Source: Elgaria multicarinata webbii (taxonomy: Eukaryota > Chordata > Lepidosauria > Squamata > Anguidae). From it: a stretch of 64,000 bases of DNA. Shown here piece after piece: positions 49,541 to 61,900 of the stretch. Within the stretch, counting starts at the first letter, position 1. The number at the start of each line of letters is the position of its first letter. Both the position numbers and the translations under genes were made by a program. The stretch covers positions 70,752,536-70,816,535 of the forward strand of contig NC_086176.1 in assembly GCF_023053635.1 (NCBI RefSeq), given 5' to 3'. The notes under the pieces were generated by a model. It was not told where the DNA came from, searched no databases, and saw only the letters and a program-made list of their open reading frames with translations.

Positions 49541-50397
49541 AAGAGGCAATCCTATACCTGGGGGTAGGTCCAATTTAACTCAATAGGACTTCTGCAAATG
49601 TGCATTGGATTGCACTGTAAAAGTAACAAATACCAGACCAGGGCTGGAAATTAAAAAGCCTGAAAAGAAGAAACAGCAATATTTTTATTACCTATTACCT
49701 TAAGTAATTATACTGTGGTAGTTTTTAAATGATTGACATTTTGAAACAATCCTGCTAATTAATAAAAGGTACACTATAGTTTAGAAAATGACTTTAAAGG
49801 ACTTTAAACTAGGATCTAGCAAAGTAGAAGTGGAACTCTATTCACACCACTGGGCTTTCCATTCTCTCTTGCAGCCCTTGTACCAACTTGAAAAACCTCT
49901 CCCAAGAGTTGGAGAACCTTCTGGAAAGGAAGGAGATCTACACAGACTGCAATATAGTAAATTCAGTGGAAGTCAGAGGGCTGACGATATACAAGCGGAA
50001 CTGTCTTCCACTCATATACTAACTTGGATGTTCATTTAAAAGAGAACTGCAGAACTCTGTATACAAAAGAGAAAATGGGACAAATAAATAAATAAATAAA
50101 TAATAAAAGACACCCTCAGGATGCCAACCATAGTTAAAAGCAATCTCAAAGTATCCTTGGTCCAATTCATACAATATATCTTTTCATACTATTTCAGCAG
50201 TGGTGGGAACAAGTGGTATTTCTGTGCTGACAGAGCTTTCTGTGATAAAAGTGCTGTCCTGGTGGCAAGGCTCCTCTCCAGCAGCACAGTAACACTTCTG
50301 CCATATCCAACAACTCTGCAGATGGCCTTCAACAGGCATTTAGACTGCTCTCTTACACAAACCTGGCCTTCCCCAGTTATACACTATTATGGACTAA

Positions 50398-50515
50398 GGG
50401 TGTAATCCTATGCATTTTAGACAGAAAAAAGTACGACAACTCCTAGCATGTGGCTGGAGAATGCTGGGAGTTGTAGGAATTTTTTTCTGTCTAAAGATGC
50501 ATAAGATTGCACTGT
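50398..50515. mobile_element. Palindromic MITE-like repeat, copy 1
   Basis: GTGTAATCCTATGCATTTTA and TAAAGATGCATAAGATTGCA form the inverted ends, with ACAACTCCTAGCATG opposite CTGGGAGTTGTAGG. The same family is at 62521 and 62678. Confidence 0.8.
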
Positions 50516-52855
50516 AAGGCATAACAAACAGGACAATTACTTATATAAATGTTTCCAAGTTCTGCACTTGCTGGCCTATTTGCTTTACTGATTACTCTTT
50601 TATTATTTTGGTCGTTGTTTCTTGCTCCTGCTATTTTAATTAATTATTTTCATTATCGTTTTGTTTTCCCTTGTAATTTTATTGTTTTTGTGAGCCACTT
50701 TGGAAAATGCCTTTTAATTGAAATATAAATAATTGAAATATAAATATTTCAAATAAACTTAGTAAAATGTAACATCCATTAACACATAAATACTTTTCTA
50801 GCCAATCAAAAAAATTGATGTTGATTATATCTGAGTGCTTAGTTCACCACACACTGCTTTGTCCATGCATCTGTGTACCTAGAGATAGTTAGGACTGTGT
50901 ACATTGACCCCCAAGTAGAAAAAAAATACTTTGCATTCTCCAAATTAAGGCCAAACAACATCATAACAGCTTTCAGTAGGATCTGTAAATGTAACTGTGT
51001 GCAGCCTGCACAACGTACTGTAATTTACTATGGGTTAAATCTAACATCAGGCTAACAGAAGTCTGCTAGCACAAGACTTTCTCCCTTGCGCCTCCCCCAC
51101 AGCTCTCCGGGCTGCTTAAAAATCTACTCAAGAGAGTTTCCTAGTGAGGCAAGATATGGTGTGGGGGGGATGGTTTGGCATAGTCCTAGTTCCACTGACA
51201 GAAGCAGTTGCATCAGCAGAAGGACACAACTGAATCCATATATTTTTTCAATGAATTGAAGAACTGGCTGTTCTTAATTTCTATAAATGGTTGTTCCTAA
51301 TTTCTACCTTATAGAAATTTCATAATGCTAAGGAGGCAGTGAAGTGTATGTGTTTTGCAGTATAATCCTAAGAATATTTGTTCATCAATAAATGCAGTTA
51401 GGTAATTTATTTCTTAGCAAAAATGTACACTTGCAACTGATGAATTAGTTGTATTGCTGGCATTATCTTTACAGCACTTTTTTCTGAACAAAGTGCTTTA
51501 CAATTATGTATCTTTACTGTACAACAATTTACAGCTAATATTTTCTTAATAATATGCCTAGTGCATACCATTTTAGATTTAAGCAGACTCTTTTTCAAAT
51601 GCAAATAATTTGTTGTCCAGGGCATGGTATCATGCTCTTTAATCAACCATCCTGTGCTCCCGGTTATTCTATAATATTAATAGATTCAAAATTATCAAAA
51701 GTAATTTCATAAAAGCACCAAAAAAATGTAACTTGGATGTCCTAATGACAAGAATGGTATTTTTCAGCAGTCATATAAGACACTGTGCACACTAGGATCT
51801 TGCAGTTTTTGGGTTAGAACTGACTCATACTATCCTGGAAGGAAAAATCTGTGATGCTGACTCTATATGGGATGAATTTGTAAGCATAATGACTTATGAT
51901 TTCCCAACATCATCACTCTATCAATATGCATCCAAACAAAATACCCTATTACAAGCTTAGAAAACAAGTAAAATAGCTTGACACACTGCCAGGCAAAACT
52001 GATTTCGTTCAATTTACAATGAGAAAGTGATTGCCTGGAACTATTGAGAAGCAGGAAGAAAACAGAGGCAGGAGATAAAGGAATATAAAATTGTTCAGCG
52101 TTCTGAACTAAAGGGTTAGAGGAGAGTTAGAGTTTATGTGGCCACAGTAAGATGTATGCAAATGAATATCATGAAGAATGATATTATGAACTTTTATATT
52201 GATTTTTTAGGCATGGTGCTGATGCTGCCACAGATGAGGAGCACTGTCAATAATAAGGCTGGCATTTCAAAACAAAATCTTTTAAAATAATCTCATCTAT
52301 AAGAAATTATGCAGAAAATTTACAACTTCAAAAATTGCATCATACAATTGGACATAACATATTATTTTCTTACCGAGAGTTAAACAGAAATGCTGAACTA
52401 TGTAGAAACAAAATGCTACAACACAGCATATTTGCTAAATGCCTAATAGTCCCAAAGTGATGTACTCTCTTCAGTTAATTGAAGTACTGGGTAGCTTTCA
52501 ACATCAGTTCACCTCCTAGAATTGAAAACAAACATAAATATATTTCTGTTATGATTAAGCAAACGTTGGCACATCTGAAAAAGTAGATTATGGGAAAAAC
52601 ATTATGTCAGCTTTTAAAAGGAACAGCTCTAGAAAGAAGATTAAAAATTAAAAGAGGACTGCAATCCAAGGCACAGTTACTTTTAGAAGTAAGTCCAATT
52701 TGAAATATTTTGAATAAACAAGCATAAGAAAATTTGTATTTTGCAAAACATACTGGTTTGGATCCAGACTATGCTAGTTGAATTTAGTTCACACTGAAAT
52801 CAATGAAACTTAAGTTGTGCCTCACTTGATTTCAATGGGACCTGAGTGCAACTTA
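50516..52855. other. First-intron sequence, nothing recognised
   Basis: AT-rich intron. Only weak traces of the CTCAGAAG-type repeat near 52670 were noticed. Confidence 0.45.
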
Positions 52856-52997
52856 GGCCACAGCTAGACCTAAGGTTTACCCTGGGATCATCCAGGGTTC
52901 GCCCCTGCCTGAGCACTGGATCCCCTGTGTGTCACCTATATGAAGAGGTTTGACCCCTGGACGATGCAGGGATAAACCTTAGGTCTAGCTATGGCCT
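52856..52997. mobile_element. Short palindromic MITE, copy 2 (about 142 bp)
   Basis: This is the same element as at 8541-8682, with the same TIRs and the internal GGATCATCCAGGGTTCG and GCCTGAGCACTGGATCCC, differing at only a few positions. The two copies lie in different introns of the same gene. Confidence 0.85.
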
Positions 52998-53939
52998 TAG
53001 TCAACCCACTGTGAATTAGAGTTGACTATAAGAACTGAAACTGAAAAACATTTGACTCAATAAATACATTTTCAGTGTGAGATGCATTAATTATGATGAC
53101 ACTGTACACGAATATTATGGAATGGCGTAGATTTTCAAAGCATCCTGCCTTAATTGAAGGAAATTTTTGGGATTGCTTTTATTAATCTGATTTTTACTTC
53201 TTGTTTACATTTTTAAGATTTTAAAATTGCATTGCTATCCATCCACAGAATGATAGTAATTGGGCAGTATACACGTACTCTAAATAATTGTTGAAATGTA
53301 ATCACTCAAAAGTCAATAAATAATAATAATTTAAACTACCATAACTATTGTCATGGCTTGCACTCTTTATGAAAAACTTCTGAAAGGTTACCTAATAAAG
53401 GTCATTTAGTTCTGTTTAAGAGTTATCAGAAGTACAGGAAGAACTCTGAAAAGTTATTAGTTGTCTGTTGCATGTTTACAATTCAGGTAACCTTAATATT
53501 TATTAACTTCCAAAACTTAATCATTACTATGTAACTATTTCCTCACTATTAGTTCCATTTTTTTTTAAGGAAGAGCTATCAAAATAACATTCTTTCACAC
53601 ACACAAATCTAAATTCTGCTTGGAGCAAATGCTTATTTAAAAACATTTACAGAAGTCTTCCGTTTTAGCACATGGCAAATGACAACAAGGGCTAATCTAT
53701 TTGAAAATAGGAAGAGTAAGAGGTAGCCCTATAATATTGTTAATTTTCTTAACAAGACCTAGTAACATAAGCCAACTAGTAACTATGTTTCATATCTATC
53801 AGAGAACAAAACAGATAGCATTAAAGATGGGAAAGTGAATGCAACTAAATAGTTCAGCATAGCTTTCAGAGAATTATGATGAGTATTTTAACATTTGCTT
53901 TAGGAAACCACAGAGAAATTTTTGAATGTCTGATTTTGT

Positions 53940-54240
53940 AGGTTTTATCACCCAAACACTGGCCCCATTACATTTTCAAGTCTATACTTAAAGACTAAAA
54001 CACTTAAGGTCTCCACCTGGCGCCAAAAAGAGTACAACGCTGGTGCCAGGTGAAACTCCCTGAGAAGCTCATTCCACAACTGGGGAACCACAACAGAAAA
54101 AGCCCCCTTCTTAGTAACCACCCACTTCACTTCCTTCAGCGGGACTCCCCAGAGGAGGACTGTTGAAGATGATCATAGGATCCAGGTAGCTACATACGGG
54201 AGATGATCCTTAACCTGACCCCATATCAGCATTTTGAATT
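53940..54240 (-). mobile_element. L2/CR1-group LINE C-terminal fragment
   Basis: Minus-strand translation gives VVTKKGAFSVVVPQLWNELL and LVFKYRLEN, the conserved end of the LINE ORF (AFSVVAP-LWNxLP type). Confidence 0.7.
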
Positions 54241-54255
54241 GATTAGTCATCACAT

Positions 54256-54781
54256 GGAGCCTGTTCAGACATGTACAGAGGGTGGGTGGGTAGAAGAAGG
54301 GGTAATGGAACCATGAAAAGCGGGCCTCCCACACAATCTCAGAACTACGCACCCTCCATGGTTCCGCTACCCATCCACCCTGCATAGGTAGATTGCTTAC
54401 CTCCGCATGGTTTAACTGGGCATCCTGAATCCTCTATGCACCGAACACACAGCTGGCAGCCACTTCGGTGGGAAAATGAAAAAAAAAAATGCCCCCCAAC
54501 CATGGAGAGCATCTGTGGCAGCAAGAGCATCACCAGAAGTGGCTGTTGCCCTTGCAGTGGACTCTATGGTCACCCCATCTCCTCCTCAGCAAAACAAGCA
54601 TAATTACCCACAGGGTTCACAGGAACCACCATGGAAGCCCCCTACCCATCTTGCAGGAGATGGATCATGGGTGTAAATACTTGACTCACTTTGGGGAAGG
54701 AATTCTCCTACCATGCTAACCCACTGTGTATTGTGTTTTTGAACAACCTACGGTGGGTTAGTGTGTCATCTGAACAAGCCC
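54256..54781. mobile_element. TIR element (about 526 bp), non-autonomous
   Basis: The ends GGAGCCTGTTCAGAC and GTCATCTGAACAAGCCC are imperfect inverted repeats, with ACGGTGGGTTAGTGTG inside the right end. The TGTTCAGAC/TGAACA ends relate it to elements at 47505 and 62976. Confidence 0.65.
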
Positions 54782-55769
54782 ATGGTCTATTGTCCATAGT
54801 ACCTTTAGCTCATTATGACTGACTACAATACTAAGCATACTTACAGGGCAGTAACTAAAGAGATGGGACTTATTGTTAAATCTTGACCTAATGCAGAGTT
54901 AAGCATCCCTGCCTGAACCCACCAAAATGTATCGGACCAAGTAGTTCATTTGATCCCCATTTGCTGTACAACTGGTCTTCCTCACCTCTTTTAAGAAACA
55001 TACAATTCTAAACATACAACAATTCTGAGGCAACAGAACTCAAAATTCACATTACTGCATCACAGGAGTATCACTCACCAGCTCATAGACTTACAGCTTC
55101 ATAACTGTATTCTCCATTTAAAAAAAAGAGTTATAGTGGATACTAGGAAGATACATATCAGAGACAAATTTAATGTGCAAAGAAACAGGTTAAGTTAAAA
55201 ATTAACTAAATATCACCACATCAAGAGCTTCTGTTTGAGCAACAGAATATCAAGGCACAGAGCCTCAACCTATGCTTAGGGGAGAAAGAGAATGATCACA
55301 TCATTCCTGTTCACTCTCAATAACTTTTCGAAATCTATTGGCTGGCGGGAGAAGATGGCATTTCTTCCCTACAGGACATGGATGCACCCCAAGCTTGTCC
55401 TGCATGCAGCGGGAAGGTCAGCTGCAGCGCTCTTGCCCGCGTTGCGGCCACCACTGCAGAAGTGAGAAGAAGCGTCAGTCGATGAATAAGAGGCGGGTAC
55501 AAAACGGGAACTGACGGCCTTGAATCCTTCCTAGCTGATGCTGTCTGTGGCACATAGCCAAGGTTTATAAAAGTTTCACTACAAGGAATCTTTTTCTTTC
55601 TTTCTTTCTCCTGCTTTGAAATAGCGGCCATTAACACGTGCGATCACAACAACGTGTTTCAGGGCATGCTACTACACATATGCGCACACAGAGAAATATA
55701 CTATTTTCAGGCAAGCGGATAAGAAGAAAGAGCGGTGCGTGTACATGAAGCACCGGGAGGTGCGCAGTC
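54782..55769. other. First-intron sequence, nothing recognised
   Basis: Sequence leading to the CpG-rich block. GC content begins to rise from about 55340. No element recognised. Confidence 0.45.
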
Positions 55770-56340
55770 ATGTTAAGAGGCTGAGGCGGTAGACAGATGG
55801 GAATTCATGCTGAATAAACACAAAGGCCGGGCGATAGCAGAGAGCGCTCGCTCGCGCTCTCCTCCTCTATTTACTTTATAGACAAGGGAGCGCGAGGCAG
55901 CCTTCTCTGCGCTGTCCCGCCTTTGCAAGGGCAACTCAGACCAGGTAAGGAGACGGAGGGGACACGAGCGACAGTTAGGCTGAAGAGCGAGGGAGGGTGG
56001 GGGAAGGGTCGGTGGGGCAGACCAACCGACGCGCACGCGCGCCCTCTGTCGCTCGCGTGCCACCCGTCTCGAGCCTAACCGCCCACCCCACCAACACGCT
56101 CTCCTCTTGGGTCCGCCCCCTCTTTCCATTGGTGCCCTTCGTGGCACCGATGAGAGCAGACGGTTAAGGCAGTGTGGGCCGCGCGCGAGCTGAGGGGGAA
56201 ATGTCCCACCCGCTGCCAACCCGTTGTCCTCACCTGCGCCAGCCGCTGCTACCATCGCCACTGCTGTTATATTGCTTTACTTCCTTCCCATTGAGAAAGA
56301 AGCAGGAGGTGCTATTCCCTCTGCCCCGCCCCGCCCCCTC
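55770..56340. promoter_or_regulatory. CpG-rich promoter block, probable PPIP5K2 promoter
   Basis: CpG dinucleotides and GC content rise sharply against AT-rich surroundings. The block contains GCGCACGCGCGCC-type runs near 56035 and CCCCGCCCCGCCCCC at 56324-56338 (Sp1/KLF-type GC boxes). Its position upstream of the first PPIP5K2 exon and the donor at 56234 make it the likely promoter. Open frames here are by-products of base composition. Confidence 0.7.
56234..56330 (-). other. PPIP5K2: Candidate non-coding first exon of PPIP5K2
   Basis: On the minus strand a consensus donor CAG|GTGAGG falls at 56234/56233, just downstream of tandem GC boxes at 56323-56339. The transcription start would fall at about 56.28-56.33 kb. 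Splicing from here to the 44.68-kb acceptor would give an intron of about 11.6 kb. Inferred from signals only. Confidence 0.45.
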
Positions 56341-57102
56341 CTTACCCTTGACTGACGCCTTATTCCCCGCCTACTCCTGTTTGCCTCACAGTACCTATTC
56401 TAGACTCTGGAAAAACAGAGTGACAACTCCATTGCGTGGAGAACGACTTCCTGGTTACTGTGGACGTTATTCCATCCCTCTTGCCTGCGGGTGTAAAAGT
56501 GACATCTCTACATAGGAAACTGCAGAAATCTAGGAGTTCAGCATAGCCACAGAGTGCCTTCAGTCTCCTCCCCCAGTAGAAGCATATTTAGAAGTTTGTG
56601 CACTTTTTAACTGGTGTGTATATTCACATGAAATAACACTCGAGCTAAAAAGTGCATGGATACATACATATGTTGGCATCATTTGCAATATATATATAGA
56701 TATAGATTGTATTATCATTATACAGCAAATGATGCCAATACAATCTTTTCCTCATATTGCAGGTTCAGGAGGAAGTGGCTGGGGGGAAGCATCTTTCAAC
56801 ACATCTGCAAAATAGCCCAGGCTTGTACCATATTGCAGGCTGTGGCTGAAAGGGCTTGCAAGAGCCCTTTAATTTAGGCCACTAATTATTCCTACATTGT
56901 GGTTGGAGGGAAGTATAATGTAGTGCACAGTCCATATTACAGATTGGACAATGAGTAGTTGTGGGCCAATTCACAACCCTGCAATATAAGGTTAATATGT
57001 ACTTTGGAACATCAAATCTACCATGGACACCCTTTTCTTTTGCGAGACAAGATTGTTAAACACTGCATTAAAATTCTGCAGTGGAAGTTATTCCACCTCC
57101 GC
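56341..57102. other. Upstream flank of PPIP5K2, nothing recognised
   Basis: Non-coding sequence between the promoter block and the LTR element. No exon of a divergent gene could be supported. Confidence 0.45.
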
Positions 57103-57277
57103 TGTTTTAGTAGTGCTTTCTTAGCCCATGGAAGACAGAGGCCTACTTGCTGCGATTAAGGCTTTATTGAGAATGAAACAAGATTTGCTGTGCTCCTCCC
57201 TCTTGACCTCGGTGCTGGAATTCAGCTTCCAGTCTCTGCAGTCCCCGGATAGGATGGAACTGCTATCTAGTATAACA
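57103..57277 (-). repeat. LTR of the Ty3-type element (3' LTR in element sense)
   Basis: It shares GAAGACAGAGGCCTACTTGC, GCTCCTCCCTCTTGACCTC and AGGATGGAACTGCTAT with the other LTR. Read on the minus strand it begins TGTTATACTAG. Confidence 0.85.
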
Positions 57278-59344
57278 TCCTCAATACAATATTTGTTGAA
57301 AGAATATATAAATAATGTAAGGATAACATCCCAAACTAAACATGTAGAACAATTAACTTGAATGTAGAACTAGTTCTGAATGACTGATAATTTAGTTGTC
57401 CATCACTCATTTGCACGAGAGCATGGAATGACAGAATAACCCTTTACATCATCATCAACCACATCTGAGGTATCTGAGTGCTTGAGGCCTCATTAGACGA
57501 ATGAACTTGCGATTCTGTCGATGTGTGTGACAATTAACTTCAATAATATAAGTGTAGGGATTTATTTGTCCCATTCAAGTTCCTTTTGTCTAGGGACATG
57601 ACTTGTCATGAGGAAATAACAGGACATATACACAATCCCTAATGTGCAGCAGTGGTAGCTCTTTTGTATCCCTGTCATAGTAGGTTTGAGTTTCAATGCG
57701 TTTGTGTTGCAGTTGATCTGTGACTTTTGTTGCAACTTTAGGCTTCAATAATGCAAGAGATGTAGGTATCAAGTATCATATGAATCTAGACATAAGTCTT
57801 TGAACTGGGCTGCTAGTCATGCTAGCAGTTGGAATATTTCTTCACTCCAGAATAGCTTGCCAATTGTTTTCTTTATTTCTTGTTTTCTTTTATTTCTCTA
57901 TTTAAACTCTTAAATAGAGTTTTTGCAACTTTGATGGCTGATTCAGCTTTGACTGTTGGAGGATGATGATGTTATGTGATGAAATTCCCAATCTTTTGAA
58001 AATTTGAAAATTCTTTGCAGGTGAGCTATGGTCCACCATCCAAAATCACAGTCAGGTATGCCTAGTCTGCTGAAATGGTTCATGATTCTTTCTATTACAG
58101 TTGCTGATGTGGTGTCTGGCAGTTCATCCATTTCCCTAGAAATCTGAATAGTAGTCTACTAGAATGAGATAAAAGGTCCATTCTCGCCCTGCTCCATGAT
58201 CTGTTAGGAATGCTGTGTATCACTACAGTTCTTGCTTGGAATTCAGCACTTGCATCACAGTTGCTTACAAAGTCTCTGATGTAATTAGCAATATTTGGCC
58301 AGAATATCTCATCTCTAGCTTTCCTCAATCATACTATTTTAGAATAACTGCAATGTATTTTTGATAATATGTCTTTTATCATGGTCTTTGGATTGAGTAT
58401 CCATTGGCCTTTGAATATGATGCCATCTTGGACACTTAGTTCATGATTATAGTTCCAATAGTCTCAAGTAGACACTGGAGCTTTCTCTTGAGTATCTGGC
58501 AAACCCGCTAAAATGACAGACATCAATTGCTGCAGCTCGTTGTCCTGTAGTGTTTTCCAAGACTCTTTGAAGTCCTTGGTGAGATGGGCATGTAAGCAGC
58601 TTTATTAATGCTTTCTAGTTCTTCTTGTGTTGTTTGTGCTTCAAGGAAATTGAGTATCTCATAATCTTCCTTGTCAGTGTGCCTTTCTTGTGGCAAGGGT
58701 GCCCTGGACAGGAGATCTGTTATGTACATCTCAGTGCTTTTTTATATTGTACACCCAGGGGATAGCATTGTACTCATAAGCATGTGTTGAAGGCATTTTG
58801 ATGCTGATAATAATGACTTCTTAAAAACAACTGTTAGAGTCTTATGATCACTGTCAACTCTGATCAGTATATATGAGGTCAGAAATCCATCAGACTATTG
58901 CCAGATATTCTTTTTCAATTTCAGCATAATGACATTCAGTCTGTGATAAAGGCCTTGATGCAAAATGTCCATTTTGCAAGAGTACAGCACCCAGGCCTGT
59001 CTCACTGTCATAGTACTTCATGTCATAGTACTTCAACACAGGATGTCTGGTAACCAAGTCTTTGATCTGTTGGAGGGCTGCATCATATTGGGATAGCCAC
59101 ACCTGTGTCCAATAATTGTCTTAGAGGTTCACAAAGATCAGAAAGGTGGGGAAGAAATTTTGTCAGATAAATAATAAATCCTAGTAACTGCTGAAGAGAT
59201 TTGGTATTAGATGGTTTAGGCATCTGTTATACAGCCCTCACCTTTTCCGGATTTGGTTGAAAACCTTGCGATGTTAGGTGTCCCATGTAGGGTACTGCTG
59301 TCACCTGTAACATCTTATTTTTATTGAGTTTTAGATTGTCTTTT

Positions 59345-59359
59345 CTGACCCTTTCTAGG
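59345..59359. repeat. Target-site duplication, left copy
   Basis: CTGACCCTTTCTAGG, exactly repeated at 60260-60274 on the other side of the AURKA retrocopy. Confidence 0.9.
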
Positions 59360-60259
59360 ACAAGTGTGAATGGCCAAGGCACTAATGGACAAAACTGGTA
59401 AAGAAAATCTGAATAGGCACCCATGTCATAATGTTAAGGCAGCTGTTTCAGATGGTCCCAAGCGAGGTTCTGCCACTCAGAAGCGGACACCTGGATGTGG
59501 CGTTCAACCGCAGTGTGTTCTAATTGCTTCAAATGTTCCTCAGCGAGTGTCTGTTCAGTCCCAGGCACAGAAACCTGTTACCAATCCAAAACGTCCCCAA
59601 CAGTTAACTCAGCAGCGACCAACATCTTTTGTTCAGCCAACATCTAGGAGTCAAGGTCCAATTAAATCCACTGAATCCTCTCGGCAGCCGTCTGTGTCTG
59701 AAAAAAAACCTGGAGCAGAAGGTGTATCAAACCAGACTGAGATAAAAGGAGCATCTGATTCAAAGAATGAGAACAAAGGCGAATCAAATTCAAAAAGTGA
59801 GACCAAAAAAGAAAAACCCCCAGTGGTCTATTGTTGACTTTGAAATCGGTCGACCTTTGGGAAAAGGAAAATTTGGAAGTGTGTACCTCGCTCGTGAAAG
59901 AGAGAGCAAATTTATCTTGGCTCTGAAGGTCTTGTTTAAAACACAATTGGAAAAAGCAGGCGTGGAATATCAGCTGCGTCGAGAAGTAGAAATACAGTCT
60001 CATCTTCGGCATCCCAATATTCTCCGTTTATATGGCTATTTCCATGATCCTACAAGAGTCTACCTAATCCTAGAGCATGTACCACATGGAGAAGTGTACA
60101 AAGAGCTCCTAAAGCTTAGCAAATTTGATGAGCAGCGAACTGCTACGTATATGACGGAAGTGGCAGATGCTTTATCATATTGTCACTCAAAAAGAGTAAT
60201 TCATAGAGACATAAGACCTGAAAACTTGTTGCTGGGATCAAATGGAGAGCTAAAGATTG
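59360..60259 (+). pseudogene. AURKA: AURKA (Aurora A kinase) retrocopy, intronless, 3'-truncated
   Basis: About 900 bases without introns read as Aurora A. A start at 59385 gives MDKTGKENLNRHP with a KEN box, then a Ser/Gln/Lys-rich N-terminus. The kinase domain follows: [20 protein letters not shown] (P-loop), [10 protein letters not shown] (VAIK lysine), [20 protein letters not shown] (helix C glutamate) and [12 protein letters not shown]. The copy ends at GELKIAD, just before DFG, so the activation segment and C-lobe are absent. The catalytic-loop lysine of HRDxKPEN is an arginine, and the frame shifts once in an A/C-rich run near 59806-59822. About 25 bases of 5'-UTR are included. No poly(A). 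A 15-bp direct repeat flanks it. It lies antisense inside the RT region of the Ty3-type element. The parent gene is elsewhere. Confidence 0.93.
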
Positions 60260-60274
60260 CTGACCCTTTCTAGG
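60260..60274. repeat. Target-site duplication, right copy
   Basis: CTGACCCTTTCTAGG. Its first bases (CTGAC) also fit the expected AURKA continuation, so there is microhomology at the 3' junction. Confidence 0.9.
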
Positions 60275-61221
60275 TTAGAGATCAGGTTGTTGTCATGGCT
60301 AGTTATAGCACTCTCCATTGAGTCTCACATCCATACGCCAGAATGACATCTGCAATTACACTGATTCCTTTGAGGTCTGCCAGTGTATCTTGTTGGCGAT
60401 GCTAATACTCCTTTGCTGCTGATACTCCTCTGCAGCCACCTCTAACAGCCCTCTGGGTCCAAAATGTAGTAAGGTAGCTGCTTTCTCCATCTAATAATAT
60501 TTGCCCAATATCCATCTTTTGCATCTAGGACAGAGAGTATTTTAGCCTGGTATGCTATATGCTTCTGAAGGGTGCATTTTATTTATTTTTTTGCATTTGT
60601 ACAAGGATTTGTTCACTAGCATTGCATATGTCTACAGCTTCCTGCAGAGTCCAGAAAGGATTTCTGAGCATTCTCCTCTGTGCTCTCTTGTCCTAATACC
60701 TATAACCAGTCTGTCTTTAAGCAATTATTCTTTCAAAGTTGTACATGCATGTGAATCTTCCATTTTGTGTAATTTAGCAACATACTGATCTATGATTTCA
60801 TCAGATTCTTGTATGCATTTGTTAAACAGATAACATTCATATATAATTTCTAGTAGGCTCAAAGTTCTTTTGAAGTGCTTCTAGTAATTTAGAGGGATCT
60901 GGTCTGTCTGCTGCTGGAATATCAGGGTGCTGCTGGAGCAAATGACATTCTTTCCCCATCACCAATAGAAGTGTTGCAGCCTTAATCTTTTTATCTTTGC
61001 TATCCAAACCTGTTGCAATTCCATAATTCTGCCACTGTGCTTTGAGAAATATCCAGTTATTAAAAATATCACCTATCATTTCCATGGGCTCTGGAACTGG
61101 AATCATGCTGGCTGCCATCGTCAGACTATTGTATTTTGCCAGCAGTGTGCTTGTTGCCAATGTAAGCATTGCTACTTCAGCCCGCCATGTCCAGAGAATA
61201 ATACATTTACTTCTGAAACCA

Positions 61222-61412
61222 TCTTTTAGTAGTGCTTTCCTAACCCATAGAAGACAGAGGCCTACTTGCTATAATTAAGGCTGTATTGATAATTAAACAA
61301 GGTCGGCTGCGCTTACTCAGGCTCCTCCCTCTTGACCTCTGTACTGGAGCTCAGCTTCCAGTCCCTTTGCAGTCAGTCCCCTAATAGGATGGAACTGCTA
61401 TTTAGCATAACA
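61222..61412 (-). repeat. LTR of the Ty3-type element (5' LTR in element sense)
   Basis: Read on the minus strand it begins TGTTATGCTAAATAGCAG. The similarity to 57103-57277 spans the full length with small indels. Confidence 0.85.
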
Positions 61413-61549
61413 CCTGCCCCCTCAATCTCCATCGCTTTCTGTCAGGGACTGTTTTAGCTTTCCAGAAAAAGAATACTCCACAAAATACGCCTCCGATTGC
61501 AGAAAAACTCATTCTAGCTAAGTTGCCATCTCCCCAACACAGAGCTGGC
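61413..61549 (-). other. Short open stretch of unknown nature
   Basis: On the minus strand an ATG at 61512 opens MSFSAIGGVFCGVFFFWKAK then TVPDRKRWRLRGQ and runs into the LTR. It has one hydrophobic segment followed by basic residues. I do not recognise it. It could be a host exon cut by the element or chance. Confidence 0.25.
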
Positions 61550-61597
61550 ACTCTTCCGAATGCATACACAAGTAATGGAAGGCAGTAGTTATTAAGT

Positions 61598-61900
61598 AGT
61601 ACTATATAAAGTGCCAAAAAGGCACACAACTACTCCAAACACCAATAAAAGGTGATAATTATCAAATAACCCATTTATTTACAATTTATAAGGATATATA
61701 AAACCAACTGATGTCTCAAAGTGGTTAACAATCACAATGTTGGGTGATTGTTAACCACTTGTGATTGTTAACCACTTTGAGACACATCAGTTGGTTTTAT
61801 ATATCCTTATAAATTGTAAATAAATGGGTTATTTGATAATTATCACCTTTTATTGGTGTTTGGAGTAGTTGTGTGCCTTTTTGGTACTTTATATAGTACT
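61598..61900. repeat. Long inverted repeat, arms of about 138 bp
   Basis: The left arm 61598-61735 and right arm 61761-61900 are near-perfect reverse complements (AGTACTATATAAAGTGCC against GGTACTTTATATAGTACT), separated by 25 bases. The arms contain a LINE/SINE-tail-like stretch (CTCAAAGTGGTTAACAATCA). ACTCTTCCGAATGCA occurs directly repeated on both sides (61550-61564 and 61898-61912). Confidence 0.9.

Larger units (their letters stand above)
57103..61412 (-). mobile_element. Ty3/gypsy-type LTR element, decayed
   Basis: Two direct repeats (57103-57277 and 61222-61412) flank a minus-strand interior. It holds gag-like similarity (60837-61169, PEPMEMIGDIFNNWIFLKAQ), RT remains on both sides of an insert (59227-59344 and about 60275-60340), RNase H (58890-59102, YYDSETGLGAVLLQNG) and integrase (57590-58328, KARDEIFWPNIANYIRDFVS). 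The element is internally shortened and has many breaks, more than ten. The two LTRs differ at roughly one base in eight by eye, so it is old. Confidence 0.85.

Noticed and set aside
55773-56261. 162-codon minus-strand open frame in the CpG-rich block
   Set aside because: It is Arg/Pro/Gly-rich with no domain and overlaps the promoter and candidate first exon. High GC leaves few stop codons.
57590-59424. Integrase and RT similarity next to PPIP5K2, as a possible GIN1 gene
   Set aside because: GIN1 is a domesticated Ty3-type integrase and the expected neighbour, but this sequence also has RT, RNase H and gag, is flanked by LTRs, is on the wrong strand for a divergent gene and is decayed. It is an ordinary LTR element.
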